DNA of 64,000 nt from JBJXHN01 sp046233135. GTDB lineage: Bacteria > Pseudomonadota > Alphaproteobacteria > Rhodospirillales > Rhodospirillaceae. Each line of letters opens with the position of its first letter. The stretch's first letter is position 1. Below are positions 16,947-26,149 of this stretch, in pieces. The translations under genes were made by a program, and so were the position numbers. The stretch is from assembly GCA_046233135.1 (NCBI GenBank), contig JBJXHN010000007.1, positions 124,001 to 188,000 of the forward strand. Reading direction: 5' to 3'. The notes beneath the pieces are model-generated. The model was given only the letters and a program-made list of their open reading frames with translations, did not search any database and was not told the origin of the DNA.

Positions 16947-18369
16947 AGCCGGGGACACCGCCCCCGACCGGCAGTTGGGTGTTGGCGATGGCCATCAGGT
17001 TGCGCTTGGCCAGGGGGTGGCCGTTGGCCGCGGCCTTGGTCAGCCAGTCCACGCCCGCATCCACGTCCCGCGCAACCCCCTGTCCGGTCAGATAAAGAAT
17101 GCCGAGGTTGTTCTGAGCCGCTGCCAGACCGGCATCCGCCGCCGCGCGCATCAGGGCGAAGGCGCGGCCGGGGTCCCTTCGGGTCAGCAGCAGGGCCAGA
17201 TTATATTGCGCCAGCGGGTCGCCGTCCTCTGCCAGGGGGCCTAGCAGGCGCTCGGCCTGGCGGGTTTCGCCGGAGGAGATCGCCGCCGTGGCTTCGGCCA
17301 GGGCACCCGCATGGGCCGGCGCCGCGAAGGCCGCACGATGGTCGGGCGTCTGGGGGACCGTGTCCTCCGTCAGGGTGGGGACGGGAACAGGGGCGGGCTG
17401 AGGTTCGGGGTCGGCCACGGATTCGGGAACGTTGCCGATCACCACCGGCTCCAGCGTATAGCCTTCGAACAACAGCGACAGATCATCCGGATTCGCCGGG
17501 ACGGCGGGCGGATTCGCCGGGCCGGTGGGCGCCGGCGGCGGTTGGGAAGGCGCACGGGGCGGCGCCGGGGCCGGCTCCGGAACGGAGCGCGGAGCAGCCG
17601 GAGGACGGGTCGTCAGGGGCACGGAGGGCGTGAATGGTCCGGCCTGAACGGGACCGGCCTGAACGGGACCGGGCTCCCGTGTCGCAACGGGTTCGGGTTC
17701 GCGGTCAGTCTCGGGTTCAATCTCGGCTTCCGGGGCCGGTTCTGCCACCGGTTCGGGCGTTACGATGGCGGTGGAGGGCTGGAACGGTCCGGCCTTCAAG
17801 GGGCCGGTCGCCTCTTCCGATGGCTCGGCGGCGGGTTTCGGAGCCTGAACTGGACGCCGAACAGGGGCCGGTGCGGCCGATGACGGCTGACCACCGCCTT
17901 CGAACAGCATGCCCGGCGGGCTCAGCAGGGCCTCCGGGGCGGCTGTGGGTGCGGGGGCCGGTGCGGGTTCGGGCAGGGGCGCGGGGGTGTCGGTGCGGGT
18001 CTTGTCCGGACCGCAACGGGTATCGGTGACCCGGCATTCGGCGTTCACCGCCTGCGCCCGGTCGCACAGTCGCGTCGCTGCCTCGCGCGACGGCTGGGGC
18101 ACCAGCAGCACGTAGCCCGCCGTTTCTTCCGGCCCCGTGCGGCAGTACCGGGGGGCGACGCCGCCGGTGGAGATCATCGACGAGAAGAACTTCCAGGCCT
18201 GACGGGCGGCCTCCTCGCTGGAATGGGTGCCGATCTGGGCGGCAGGCCAGACGGGCAGGGCGTCGTTGTCCTCTGCCGCCCGGGCCGCGCCGGGCAGGGA
18301 GGCCGCCAGGCCCAGCGCCAGAACCAGGCCCAGATTCGGGACAGGACGCGGGCGGCCGCCGGCGGTCAC
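16933..18369 (-). CDS. Secreted SPOR-like and Sel1-repeat protein with Pro-rich linker
   Basis: A 478-residue envelope protein. The signal peptide (LGLVLALGLAASLPGAARA) is followed by a SPOR-like stretch (QIGTHSSEEAARQAWKFFSS to about residue 115), then a linker of about 230 residues very rich in Pro, Ala and Glu. Three Sel1-type repeats follow at the C-terminus (LAQYNLALLLTRR, AAAQNNLGILYLTGQGV, HPLAKRNLMAIANTQ). Such proteins act as scaffolds in envelope assemblies. The GTG start shares one base with the upstream TAG stop, with GAGG before it, so it is coupled to the export lipoprotein and may help build the export complex. Specific function unknown. Confidence 0.82.
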   Translation of the reverse strand: MTAGGRPRPVPNLGLVLALGLAASLPGAARAAEDNDALPVWPAAQIGTHSSEEAARQAWKFFSSMISTGGVAPRYCRTGPEETAGYVLLVPQPSREAATRLCDRAQAVNAECRVTDTRCGPDKTRTDTPAPLPEPAPAPAPTAAPEALLSPPGMLFEGGGQPSSAAPAPVRRPVQAPKPAAEPSEEATGPLKAGPFQPSTAIVTPEPVAEPAPEAEIEPETDREPEPVATREPGPVQAGPVQAGPFTPSVPLTTRPPAAPRSVPEPAPAPPRAPSQPPPAPTGPANPPAVPANPDDLSLLFEGYTLEPVVIGNVPESVADPEPQPAPVPVPTLTEDTVPQTPDHRAAFAAPAHAGALAEATAAISSGETRQAERLLGPLAEDGDPLAQYNLALLLTRRDPGRAFALMRAAADAGLAAAQNNLGILYLTGQGVARDVDAGVDWLTKAAANGHPLAKRNLMAIANTQLPVGGGVPGFRQQ

Positions 18370-19523
18370 TAGAAGACCTCGTAGGTGACGGAGGCGCCGA
18401 AGCCCTGGAAGAACAGGATCTGGCGCAGCACCTGATCCAGCAGCCGGCCCGTGGCGGCAAGGCGGGTGGGCGGCACGTAGACCACCGCATTGTCGGGCAG
18501 GGTGATGTCTTCTTCCAGTTTCAGTTCGGTCAGCACGTTGGTCAGGTTGACCTTGCGCAAGCGGGGTTCGCCTTTCTCGTCCACATAGAGCACCCGCACA
18601 TCCCCCAGACTGCCCGAGGTGGTGACGCCCCCGGCCTGGGCGACGCTCATCAGCACGGTCTGGGGCCGGTCGGTTTCCATCATCCCGGGGCTCTGGACCT
18701 CGCCGAACACGAAGATGCGGTCGCCCACCGTGTCGTTCATCAGCAGGCTGACGGCGATATCCAGCCCCAGCGCCTGATAGGCCTTGTCGATCTCCTCCGT
18801 CGCCTGGGGCAGGGTCAATCCCTGGACCGGGAGCGGCGGCAGGAAGGGCAGGGCGAGGCTGCCGTCCCGTAGCACCGGGACGATGCGGGCACGGCCCTGG
18901 TTGACGGTCTCCAGATCCTCGATGAAGCGGGTTTCGTCCAGCACCCAGTCCCGCAGCAGGACAGAGGTGCGGCTGTTGCGGAAGACCTGGTCATAGCGGC
19001 GGTTTATGGCGGCGTTGAGCTGGGCCACGGTCAGCCCGGCGGCACGCACGCCGTCTCCGGCTTCGGGCAGGCTGATCCAGCCGTCGGGGCGGATGCGCAG
19101 GTCCTGGCTCAGTGCCTGGTCATCGGGGAACAGTACCCCGACCGTATCACCCACCTGCAAGCGGTAGGCGGCAGCATCGGGGCGTGGACGGGCATGGAAC
19201 AGGACCTCCAGCTTGTCGCCGACCCGCAGGTCGTAGGTGCCCTGGCCATGCTGCAGGCTGGCCAGCACCTGCCGGCGCATCTCCGCCTTGGTGTCCTCGC
19301 TGAAGTCCTCGATGGTGATTTCTTCGCCGTCCACCGTGCGTTCGAAGGTGGCGCCGCCGCCGCAGGCGCTCAGCAGCAGCGGCAGAAGCAGCATCGCGGC
19401 CAGCAGCAGGGCCGGACACGCGCGCACCGATCCCGTTCCCAACCCGGCAACCGGGGGGATCGGGGCGGCCTTCCGCGGAAAACGGGGCCGGAGGCGCAGG
19501 GCGTGAACCACCGTTTCAACCAT
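18369..19523 (-). CDS. Polysaccharide export outer-membrane lipoprotein (Wza/OPX-like)
   Basis: Outer-membrane polysaccharide export protein, 384 residues. A long N-terminus leads into a lipoprotein signal with lipobox LLLSAC (lipidated Cys at about 54). The Poly_export domain (DLRIRPDGWISLPEAGDGVRAAGLTVAQL) is followed by SLBB-type domains (IFVFGEVQSPGMMETD, LMSVAQAGGVTTSGS). The C-terminus TRLAATGRLLDQVLRQILFF is an amphipathic helix that could span the outer membrane. It should pair with the Wzc-like protein. The ATG at 19523 has no strong Shine-Dalgarno sequence; a GTG near 19427 would give a more usual signal length, so the start is uncertain. Confidence 0.92.
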   Translation of the reverse strand: MVETVVHALRLRPRFPRKAAPIPPVAGLGTGSVRACPALLLAAMLLLPLLLSACGGGATFERTVDGEEITIEDFSEDTKAEMRRQVLASLQHGQGTYDLRVGDKLEVLFHARPRPDAAAYRLQVGDTVGVLFPDDQALSQDLRIRPDGWISLPEAGDGVRAAGLTVAQLNAAINRRYDQVFRNSRTSVLLRDWVLDETRFIEDLETVNQGRARIVPVLRDGSLALPFLPPLPVQGLTLPQATEEIDKAYQALGLDIAVSLLMNDTVGDRIFVFGEVQSPGMMETDRPQTVLMSVAQAGGVTTSGSLGDVRVLYVDEKGEPRLRKVNLTNVLTELKLEEDITLPDNAVVYVPPTRLAATGRLLDQVLRQILFFQGFGASVTYEVF

Positions 19524-19665
19524 CCAACGCTTGTGCGATCATGTCCGAACCGAAAGGATCCGGCGCGGTCTCGCGGGAAACAGGCTCGCAGTATCCATCA
19601 CAGACGCGAACAACACGTTAACGGCCACGGGGCATGAGCATCCGGCCGTAAAGGATTGGAACCGA

Positions 19666-21078
19666 ATGGCATTCGGGCGTTTGAAATCCTCGCTTGGCAG
19701 CCTGGCCGGGGGCCTGCTGGGCGGGCGGGGATCGGACAGCCGTTTCCTTCTCAGCCGGGGGGCGGTGGACTTTTCCGCGCGGATCCTGGGCGTGGCCATG
19801 ACGTTCGGCTGGACCCTGATCCTGGTCCGCCTGCTGGGGCCGACCGAGTACGGCCGCTTCGTCTATCTGATGTCGGCGACGTTCTTCCTGTCGCTGCTGG
19901 GCAGCCTGGGCATGCCGGTGGTGGCCTCGTTCTGCGTCCAGCGTTATGTGCAGCGGCGCGCCCCCCGGCGGCTGGCGGCCTTTCTGCTGTTTGCCGCGAC
20001 CACGGCGGTCCTGGGACCCATGGCGGCCTCGCTGATGCTGTGGGGGGCGGTGCATCTGGCGGGCGGCACCATGTTCGACGGCTTTTCCCTGCCCCTGGTC
20101 CTGGTCTTTTCCGCCGGTGCGGCTTTGGTTCAGCTGTTCCTGTCGGTGGACCGGGCACTGGAACGCAACACCATCGGCGCCTATTCGGAACAGGTGACGC
20201 AGCGGCTGCTGGCTCTTGGCGTGATCGCCCTGCTGTTGGCCCTTGGTCTGCCCGCCGACGGCCAAGTGGCCCTGGCCGGCAGCGTCGCCGGTGCGCTGGG
20301 CGCAGCGGTGATCATGGCCGGGGCGGCGGTGGGGCCGTTGCGGCGGATGGCCGCTCCGCCGCCGGCGCGGCGCATGCTGCCGCGCCTGGCGCCCCACTGG
20401 CTGCGGCGGGCGGCGGTGATGATGGTCACCCCGGTGTTCTTCCTGGTGGTCTCCGAGACCGATATCCTGATGCTCGGCGTCTTTGCGCCGCCGGCGCTGG
20501 TGGGCACCTATCATGTGGCCCGGCGGGTCGCCCAGTTCATGCGCTTCCCGCAGATGGCCGTGGTTGCCGTGGGCACCCATCGCTTCGCCGCTGCCCATAT
20601 GGCGCGGGATACGGAGCGCCTGCAGGGGCTGGTGGACCGGATGAACCTGCTTGGTGCCGTGCCTGCCCTGGGCATGTGGCTGGTGCTGCTGCCCTTCGGA
20701 CCGGTCCTGCTGGGCCTGTTCGGACCGGGGATGGCGGCGGGCTATGCCGTGCTGCTGCTGCTGGCCAGCGCGACCTTGCTGGAAACCCTGATGGGGCCGG
20801 CGACCGAGCTGTTGATGATGACCGGCCATGAACGGGCGGTCAGCCGGATCAACTTTCTGTTCGCCGGGCTCAATGTGGCGCTGAACGCGGTGCTGGTGCC
20901 GCAGATGCAGATGGAAGGGGCGGCCCTGGCCACCGCCATTGCCGTTTTCGGCTGGAAGCTGACCCTGGCCCGCATGGCCCGGCGGCGCCTGGGAGTGATC
21001 ACCGCCCTGCGCCCCGCCGCCTTCCGCGGCCTGCTGAGCGCTGCAGCGGTGTCCGGCAACGCGCGGGGGGAGGGGTGA
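19666..21078 (+). CDS. Wzx-like polysaccharide flippase (MATE/MVF superfamily)
   Basis: Integral membrane protein of 470 residues with about 12-14 predicted helices, which would flip the lipid-linked repeat unit to the periplasm. The N-terminal part ARILGVAMTFGWTLILVRLLGPTEYGRF is the Polysacc_synt family signature; later segments include ALVGTYHVARRVAQFMRFPQ and a C-terminal paired-helix domain. Start ATG 19666 follows AAGGA with a 10-base spacing; the longer frame from 19531 adds hydrophilic, unlike sequence. It is divergent from the export lipoprotein and overlaps the following Wzy gene. Confidence 0.9.
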   Translation: MAFGRLKSSLGSLAGGLLGGRGSDSRFLLSRGAVDFSARILGVAMTFGWTLILVRLLGPTEYGRFVYLMSATFFLSLLGSLGMPVVASFCVQRYVQRRAPRRLAAFLLFAATTAVLGPMAASLMLWGAVHLAGGTMFDGFSLPLVLVFSAGAALVQLFLSVDRALERNTIGAYSEQVTQRLLALGVIALLLALGLPADGQVALAGSVAGALGAAVIMAGAAVGPLRRMAAPPPARRMLPRLAPHWLRRAAVMMVTPVFFLVVSETDILMLGVFAPPALVGTYHVARRVAQFMRFPQMAVVAVGTHRFAAAHMARDTERLQGLVDRMNLLGAVPALGMWLVLLPFGPVLLGLFGPGMAAGYAVLLLLASATLLETLMGPATELLMMTGHERAVSRINFLFAGLNVALNAVLVPQMQMEGAALATAIAVFGWKLTLARMARRRLGVITALRPAAFRGLLSAAAVSGNARGEG

Positions 21079-22478
21079 TGGGGCGGGGAGGAAGGGTGAT
21101 GGGGCGGGGCGGCTACACCTCGCCGGTCTATGCCGGCTGTCTGACCGTCGCCTATCTGCTGTTCGCCCTGGTGGGGGTGGAGCCCTTCGCCATGCAGGGC
21201 GGCGATACCTCCGAGGGCAGCACCCTGTCTAAGGTGGTCTTCCTGGGGCTGCTGCTGGCGGCGGTGCCGGTGCTGCTGGATCATCGGCGGATGGCCCTTC
21301 GTTTGCTGCGTGACAACTGGATCGCCGGGACCGTGCTGCTGTGGATGGCGGCATCGGTGCTGTGGGCGGACTATCCGGGGATCGCCGTGCGCCGCGTGGG
21401 CTTCGTGATCGTCGGCTTCGCGGTGGCCCTGGCGATCGCGTCGGCCGGCCTGCCGGTCAGCCGCATGCTGAAGCTGCTGGGGGGAACGCTGGCGGTGGTG
21501 CTGGTGGCCGACGTGCTGTCCCTGGCTGTCGTGCCCCATCTGGCCTACGAGGACCTCGGCGCCCGGGGCATGCATCTGTCGAAGAACATGGCCGGGGCGG
21601 TGGCGATGCTGGGGATTGTCGTCTTTCTGCAACTGCTGCCGCTCGCCCATGGCTGGCGGGACGGGCTGCTCAGCCTTGGCCTGGCGGCGCTGGCGCTGGG
21701 ATTCATGGTGCTGACCCAGTCCAAGACTTCAATGGGGCTGGTGGCGATCTATCTGGTGTTCCTGGTCCCCCTGGCCGGGGCACTGGCCTGGGCGCGGGGG
21801 CGGGGAGCCAGCCTGCTGCTGGGGGCCGGCCTTGCGGTCTCGCTGGCCCTGCTGGTGGTCGGTATCGAAGGGTGGAGCGGGCCGGATGTGCTGGAGGTGG
21901 TCTTCGGCGACCGCACCTTCACCGGCCGCACCGACATCTGGACCTTCGTGCTGGCCAATATCCGCGAGGCGCCGGTCCTGGGCAGCGGCTACGGCGCGTT
22001 CTGGGACGTGGGCGCGGACAACGACCGGCTGGCCCACGCGGGGTCGTGGCTGCGGCAGGTTGGGCTGGGGGTGATCAACCAGTCCCACAACGGCTATCTG
22101 GATCTGTGGCTGCAAATCGGCCTGCCCGGCATGCTGGGCGGCACGGCCATGCTGCTGCGCGCCCTTTGGCTGGCGGCCCGGGGATTGCTGCACGACAGCG
22201 AGGACTTGCGCCTGTGGGCCGGATGGGGTCTGTTGTTCGCGCTGCTCGCCCAGTTCCTGGTGTATAATCTGATGGAATCCGCTCTGCTCAGCCGGGTACA
22301 TTTCATGAATCATATCTTCCTGCTGGCAGCCTTGCTGGCGGAGCGCTGGTCCCAGCCCGACATGTCGCCCTCCCGCGCCCGCCGGTTCGCGGCTGGGCCG
22401 GCCGGCACGCTTTCCTCGCGACCGCTGTCCTCTGGCCCGCTGTCCTCTGGCCCGCTGTCCGACGGGTGGAGCCGATGA
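21078..22478 (+). CDS. O-antigen polymerase/ligase family protein (Wzy-like)
   Basis: Multi-spanning membrane protein of about 466 residues, with the Wzy_C-type central region: ARGMHLSKNMAGAVAMLG, the VLTQSKTSMGL segment, the GRTDIWTFVLANIREAPVLG motif and the QSHNGYLDLWLQIGLPG motif. It would polymerise repeat units in the periplasm. The start is ambiguous: a 21-base tandem duplication makes two copies of the start region, giving ATG 21078 (overlapping the flippase stop) or ATG 21099 (after GGAGGA). The C-terminal tail has a short repeat, LSSGPLSSGPLS. It is the second gene of the plus-strand export operon. Confidence 0.9.
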   Translation: MGRGGRVMGRGGYTSPVYAGCLTVAYLLFALVGVEPFAMQGGDTSEGSTLSKVVFLGLLLAAVPVLLDHRRMALRLLRDNWIAGTVLLWMAASVLWADYPGIAVRRVGFVIVGFAVALAIASAGLPVSRMLKLLGGTLAVVLVADVLSLAVVPHLAYEDLGARGMHLSKNMAGAVAMLGIVVFLQLLPLAHGWRDGLLSLGLAALALGFMVLTQSKTSMGLVAIYLVFLVPLAGALAWARGRGASLLLGAGLAVSLALLVVGIEGWSGPDVLEVVFGDRTFTGRTDIWTFVLANIREAPVLGSGYGAFWDVGADNDRLAHAGSWLRQVGLGVINQSHNGYLDLWLQIGLPGMLGGTAMLLRALWLAARGLLHDSEDLRLWAGWGLLFALLAQFLVYNLMESALLSRVHFMNHIFLLAALLAERWSQPDMSPSRARRFAAGPAGTLSSRPLSSGPLSSGPLSDGWSR

Positions 22479-23407
22479 GTGGCACGCCGGGTATGCGCGG
22501 CGAAGGTGGCCTGACAATCATCACCCCGTCATTCCGGGGCGATCTGCCGCTGTTTGCGCGGCTGCATCAAAGCCTGTCGGTGATGGCGGGGCCGGAGGTG
22601 CACCATCTGGTGGTGGTGCCCGGGCGCGACAGGGGCGCCTTTGCCCCCTTCGCCGGTCCGCGCACCCGCATCGTGCCCGAGGAAGAGGTGCTGCCCACCC
22701 GCTTCTGGCGCCTGCCCAAGGCCTTCACCCGGCTGACCAGCGGCCGCAACATCTGGCTGACCACCCGCACCCTGCCCATTCGCGGCTGGATCCTGCAACA
22801 GATCCTGAAGGTCGCCGCTCCCGCCCTGGCGGAGACGGAAGCCCTTTTGTTCGCCGACAGCGACGTCTTTTTCCTGCGCCCGGTGACGGCGGATGCCCTG
22901 TGGCGGGACGGGCGGCTGCGGCTGACCCATGAAGCGGGGGTGACGGGGCATTTCGCCGCGCACCGCAAATGGTACGCCTCGGCAGAGCGCCTTTTGGGGG
23001 TCGCCCGGGCCGGGTATTTCGGCGACAACTACGTGGCCGACCTGATCACCTGGAGACGGTCCAACGTGCTGGGTTTCCGGGCGTTTCTGGAGCAGCGGTA
23101 TGGCAGGCCCTGGTGGGTGGTGCTGGGGAACACGCTGCATTTCTCCGAATATACGCTGTACGGAATTTACGTGGATCACGTTTTGAAAGAGGGTGGGGGG
23201 CACTGGCGGACGCCGGAGTATCTGGCCCATGCGTCCTGGGGCTATGCCTTCGATACCGCGGAGCAGCGCATGGCCTTTCTGGATGATGTGAAGCCCCATC
23301 ATCTGGCGTGCAGCCTGCAATCCCAGTCCGGCATTCCGCTGGAGATCCGCAACGAATTGCTTGACGAGGCGGCGCGCCGCCTGTGGCCATCGGGAGCCTT
23401 GCCATGA
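22475..23407 (+). CDS. DUF6492 family protein, probable glycosyltransferase
   Basis: A 310-residue protein resembling DUF6492, a group thought to be GT-A-fold sugar transferases. It begins with LTIITPSFRGDLPLFARL and has a DXD-like site in LLFADSDVFFLRPV, followed by GYFGDNYVADLITWRR and FSEYTLYGIYVDHV. It probably acts at the cytoplasmic membrane on the repeat unit. The ATG overlaps the Wzy stop (ATGA), and its own stop overlaps the VanZ-like gene, so all are translationally coupled. Acceptor and donor sugars are unknown. Confidence 0.8.
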   Translation: MSGTPGMRGEGGLTIITPSFRGDLPLFARLHQSLSVMAGPEVHHLVVVPGRDRGAFAPFAGPRTRIVPEEEVLPTRFWRLPKAFTRLTSGRNIWLTTRTLPIRGWILQQILKVAAPALAETEALLFADSDVFFLRPVTADALWRDGRLRLTHEAGVTGHFAAHRKWYASAERLLGVARAGYFGDNYVADLITWRRSNVLGFRAFLEQRYGRPWWVVLGNTLHFSEYTLYGIYVDHVLKEGGGHWRTPEYLAHASWGYAFDTAEQRMAFLDDVKPHHLACSLQSQSGIPLEIRNELLDEAARRLWPSGALP

Positions 23408-23817
23408 TCGCCTTGCTGATGACCTTGCGGCGCCAATGGTGGGCTTTCCCCCTGTGGCTGGCCGCAGTGGTGGCTGTGGTCGGGATCGCGGCGACCGTAT
23501 CCCTGGCGCCCAATGCCGGGCCGCCCAACACCTTCCATTTCGACAAGATCGTCCATGCGGGCGGCTATGGCGGGCTGGCTCTGTTGCTGTCCTGGCAGTT
23601 GCCCCGCTGGCTATGCGTCGGCACGGTCTTCGCCCTGGGCGGGGTGCTGGAACTGTTGCAGGGGAATATCCCGGGCCGTGAAGCCTCGCTTGGCGATGCC
23701 TTGTCCGGGGCGGTGGGGGCGGCCATCGTGCTGGCGGTGTTTACTGTCCTGGCCCGTGTCTGGGTCCGTCGTGCGGGCGATGCGGAAGCGGGGGAAGAGG
23801 CGGAGAGCAATCCGTGA
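23404..23817 (+). CDS. VanZ-like small membrane protein
   Basis: A 137-residue protein with about four membrane helices, matching the VanZ-like pattern: a first helix (FPLWLAAVVAVVGIAATVSLAP), the conserved DKIVHAGGYGGLALLL segment, and the LELLQGNIPGREASLGDALSGAVGAA motif. Its biochemical role is not established; VanZ-like proteins are often found in exopolysaccharide operons. ATG 23404 is chosen since it overlaps the previous stop and has GGGAG upstream. Confidence 0.85.
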   Translation: MIALLMTLRRQWWAFPLWLAAVVAVVGIAATVSLAPNAGPPNTFHFDKIVHAGGYGGLALLLSWQLPRWLCVGTVFALGGVLELLQGNIPGREASLGDALSGAVGAAIVLAVFTVLARVWVRRAGDAEAGEEAESNP

Positions 23818-24869
23818 GGACGGTTCTGGTGACCGGTGCGGCGGGCTTTATCGGCGGTCGGGTGGCGCGCCATCTGGCCGATGCCGGCTGGGTGGTGCGT
23901 GCCGGCTATCGTCCCGGCGGCCGGCGGCCCGCTGGCCATGATGGCGGCGTCCCTGGAGCCCTGGAACCGGTGGCGGCCGACGTGACCGATCCGCGCGGCC
24001 TGGCTGCGGCGCTGGCGGGCTGTGACGCCGTGGCCCATTGCGCCGTCGGCGATGCGGCGGTGACCATCGACGGTACCCGTGCGGTTCTGGATGCCGCCGG
24101 GCAGGCGGGGGTGGGACGCTGGGTTCATCTCAGTTCCGTTGCCGTTTTTGGGGCCGCCTCCGGGGCCGTGACCGATGCCGTGCCCCTTGTGGCGGCGGGC
24201 CGGGACAGCTACGGCGCCATGAAAGCGGCGGCCGAACAGGCCTGCCGGGAGCGGGTGGCGGCGGGGGCGGCACCACCGGACGGGGTGATCCTGCGGCCGA
24301 CCATCGTCACCGGTCCGGGCAGCGATCTGTGGACCCTGAAGATGGGGCGGCGGCTGGCGTCCGGCCGATGGGGCACCTTCGGTGCGGCGGCGGACGGCCT
24401 CTGCAACCCGATCCATGTGGACGATCTGGCCGCCGCCGTCGGCGCGGCACTCGCCCGGGATCCGGCGCCGCAGAGCGATGGGTCCCCACCGCCGGCCCAT
24501 ATCGTCACCGGTCCGGAAACCCTGACCTGGAACGACTACTTCCGCCGCCTCAACGGTGCCATGGGGCGGCCGCCGCTGCCGGTGATCGGGCCAGGGGCGC
24601 TGAAGGCCCGCATAGCCGCCGGCCTGCCGGCCAAGGCGCTGAGCCGCCTGCTGCCCGCGCTCGGTGCGCCCTTGCGGCCGTGGCTGGACGCGGTGCCGGC
24701 CATGGGCGAACTGACCCTGTTCGCCCTGCGCGCCACCTATGACGGCGGCGGTGCGGAAGCGGCCCTGAGATGGCGCCCCCGCCATGGCGTCGACGCCACC
24801 CTGGCCGAGGCGGCGGACTGGCTGCTTGATCGGGGTATCGGCGGGCGTTGTTCCGGGGGAGGGCGGTGA
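23814..24869 (+). CDS. NAD-dependent epimerase/dehydratase (extended SDR)
   Basis: Extended short-chain dehydrogenase of 351 residues, expected to alter a nucleotide sugar or lipid-linked sugar in the cytoplasm. The N-terminal TGAAGFIGG is the NAD(P)-binding GxxGxxG motif; catalytic Ser is in LSSVAVFG and the Tyr/Lys pair in YGAMKAAAE. The region NPIHVDDLAAAV binds the substrate side. Its GTG start overlaps the preceding stop by 4 bases. The substrate is unknown. Confidence 0.88.
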   Translation: MRTVLVTGAAGFIGGRVARHLADAGWVVRAGYRPGGRRPAGHDGGVPGALEPVAADVTDPRGLAAALAGCDAVAHCAVGDAAVTIDGTRAVLDAAGQAGVGRWVHLSSVAVFGAASGAVTDAVPLVAAGRDSYGAMKAAAEQACRERVAAGAAPPDGVILRPTIVTGPGSDLWTLKMGRRLASGRWGTFGAAADGLCNPIHVDDLAAAVGAALARDPAPQSDGSPPPAHIVTGPETLTWNDYFRRLNGAMGRPPLPVIGPGALKARIAAGLPAKALSRLLPALGAPLRPWLDAVPAMGELTLFALRATYDGGGAEAALRWRPRHGVDATLAEAADWLLDRGIGGRCSGGGR

Positions 24870-26149
24870 TGAGCGCCTCTTCCTCTTCCTCCTCTTCCTC
24901 TTCCTCCACCACCACCTCCTCCTCGATCTCCTTGCGACGGGACCGGGCGACGCGCATTGCCTTCGTCGGCTGCGGTTACGTGGCCGACCTCTATGTGCAG
25001 ATCCTGCCAGTCCATGCGGACCTGGCGCTGGTCGGAGCCTGGGACCGGGATCCGGCCCGGCTGGCCGCCTTTACCGCCTGCCACAATGTCCGGGCCTATG
25101 CGGACTACGACGCTCTGCTGGCCGATCCGGCGGTCGATCTGGTGGTCAACCTGACCAACCCGCGCAGCCACCACGCTGTCTCCCGCCGGGCGCTGGAGGC
25201 GGGCAAGCCGGTCTATTCGGAGAAGCCTCTGGGCATGACCCTGGCCGAAGCCCGGGATCTGGTGGACCTGGCCGAAGCCCGGGGGCTGCCGCTGGCCGCC
25301 GCCCCCTGCAACCATCTGTCCGAGGCAGTGGAGACCCTGGCCGGCCTGATCGCCGAGGGCCGTCTCGGCCGCCCCCTGCTGGTGCAGGCAGAGATGGACG
25401 ACGGCATGGTCCCGGCCCTGGACTACGGCTCGTGGCGCAGTGTCTCCGGTGCGCCCTGGCCGGCGCGGGACGAGTTCGAAGTGGGCTGCATCATGGAGCA
25501 TGCGGGCTATCAGATCGCGCCGTTGGTGCGGCTGTTCGGCCCGGTGCGGCGGGTCACCGCCCTGGCCGCCACTTGCCTGCCCGACAAGGGCGCGGCCCTG
25601 GGGGCGGAGCGGGCGGCACCCGACGTGGGGATCGGCCTGCTGGAATTCGACGGCGGCGTGGTTTGCCGTCTCAGCAACAGTCTGGTGGCGCCCATCGACC
25701 GGTCGTTGCGGGTCAGCGGCGAGCGGGCCATCGCCACCATCCACGATGTCTGGGAGTACGGCGCACCCGTTCGTCTTTCGCCGGTCGGGGCGTCGCTGCC
25801 GATCAAGGTGGTGCGCAAGGGCGAGAAGCTGTTGTCCCGCTGGGTGCCCGGCGTGGTTCTGGGGCGACCGGCGCGGCCCGGCAGCGGTGCAGGAGGTCTT
25901 GGGGGGCGGTTCGGCAAGCTGGTGCGGCCCCGGGGTGGCGGGCATGCCATGGATTTCGCCCGGGGTATCGCCCGCCTGGGCGCCGCGCTGCGGGGAGAGG
26001 GGGACGGGGCGGGCGTCCCGGCGGCGCTGGCGCTGCATGTGACCGAGGTGACCCTGGCCCTGCAGGAAGCCGCCCCCGACCCCCGGGTGCAGGAGATGGA
26101 AACGGCCGCGCTGGTCGATTTCCGGCCGGTCTGGACGCCGGGTGGTTAA
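24869..26149 (+). CDS. Gfo/Idh/MocA family oxidoreductase
   Basis: NAD(P)-dependent sugar oxidoreductase of 426 residues. After an unusual poly-Ser leader (residues about 2-19, encoded by TCTTCC-type repeats), the Rossmann core reads IAFVGCGYVADLYVQ, with the EKPLGMT motif holding the catalytic Lys. The second domain includes CIMEHAGYQIAPLVRLFGPV. Likely role is oxidation or epimerisation of a nucleotide sugar for the exopolysaccharide. ATG 24869 shares its first base with the upstream TGA. The gene is convergent with the initiating transferase, overlapping it by 4 bases. Confidence 0.88.
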   Translation: MSASSSSSSSSSSTTTSSSISLRRDRATRIAFVGCGYVADLYVQILPVHADLALVGAWDRDPARLAAFTACHNVRAYADYDALLADPAVDLVVNLTNPRSHHAVSRRALEAGKPVYSEKPLGMTLAEARDLVDLAEARGLPLAAAPCNHLSEAVETLAGLIAEGRLGRPLLVQAEMDDGMVPALDYGSWRSVSGAPWPARDEFEVGCIMEHAGYQIAPLVRLFGPVRRVTALAATCLPDKGAALGAERAAPDVGIGLLEFDGGVVCRLSNSLVAPIDRSLRVSGERAIATIHDVWEYGAPVRLSPVGASLPIKVVRKGEKLLSRWVPGVVLGRPARPGSGAGGLGGRFGKLVRPRGGGHAMDFARGIARLGAALRGEGDGAGVPAALALHVTEVTLALQEAAPDPRVQEMETAALVDFRPVWTPGG

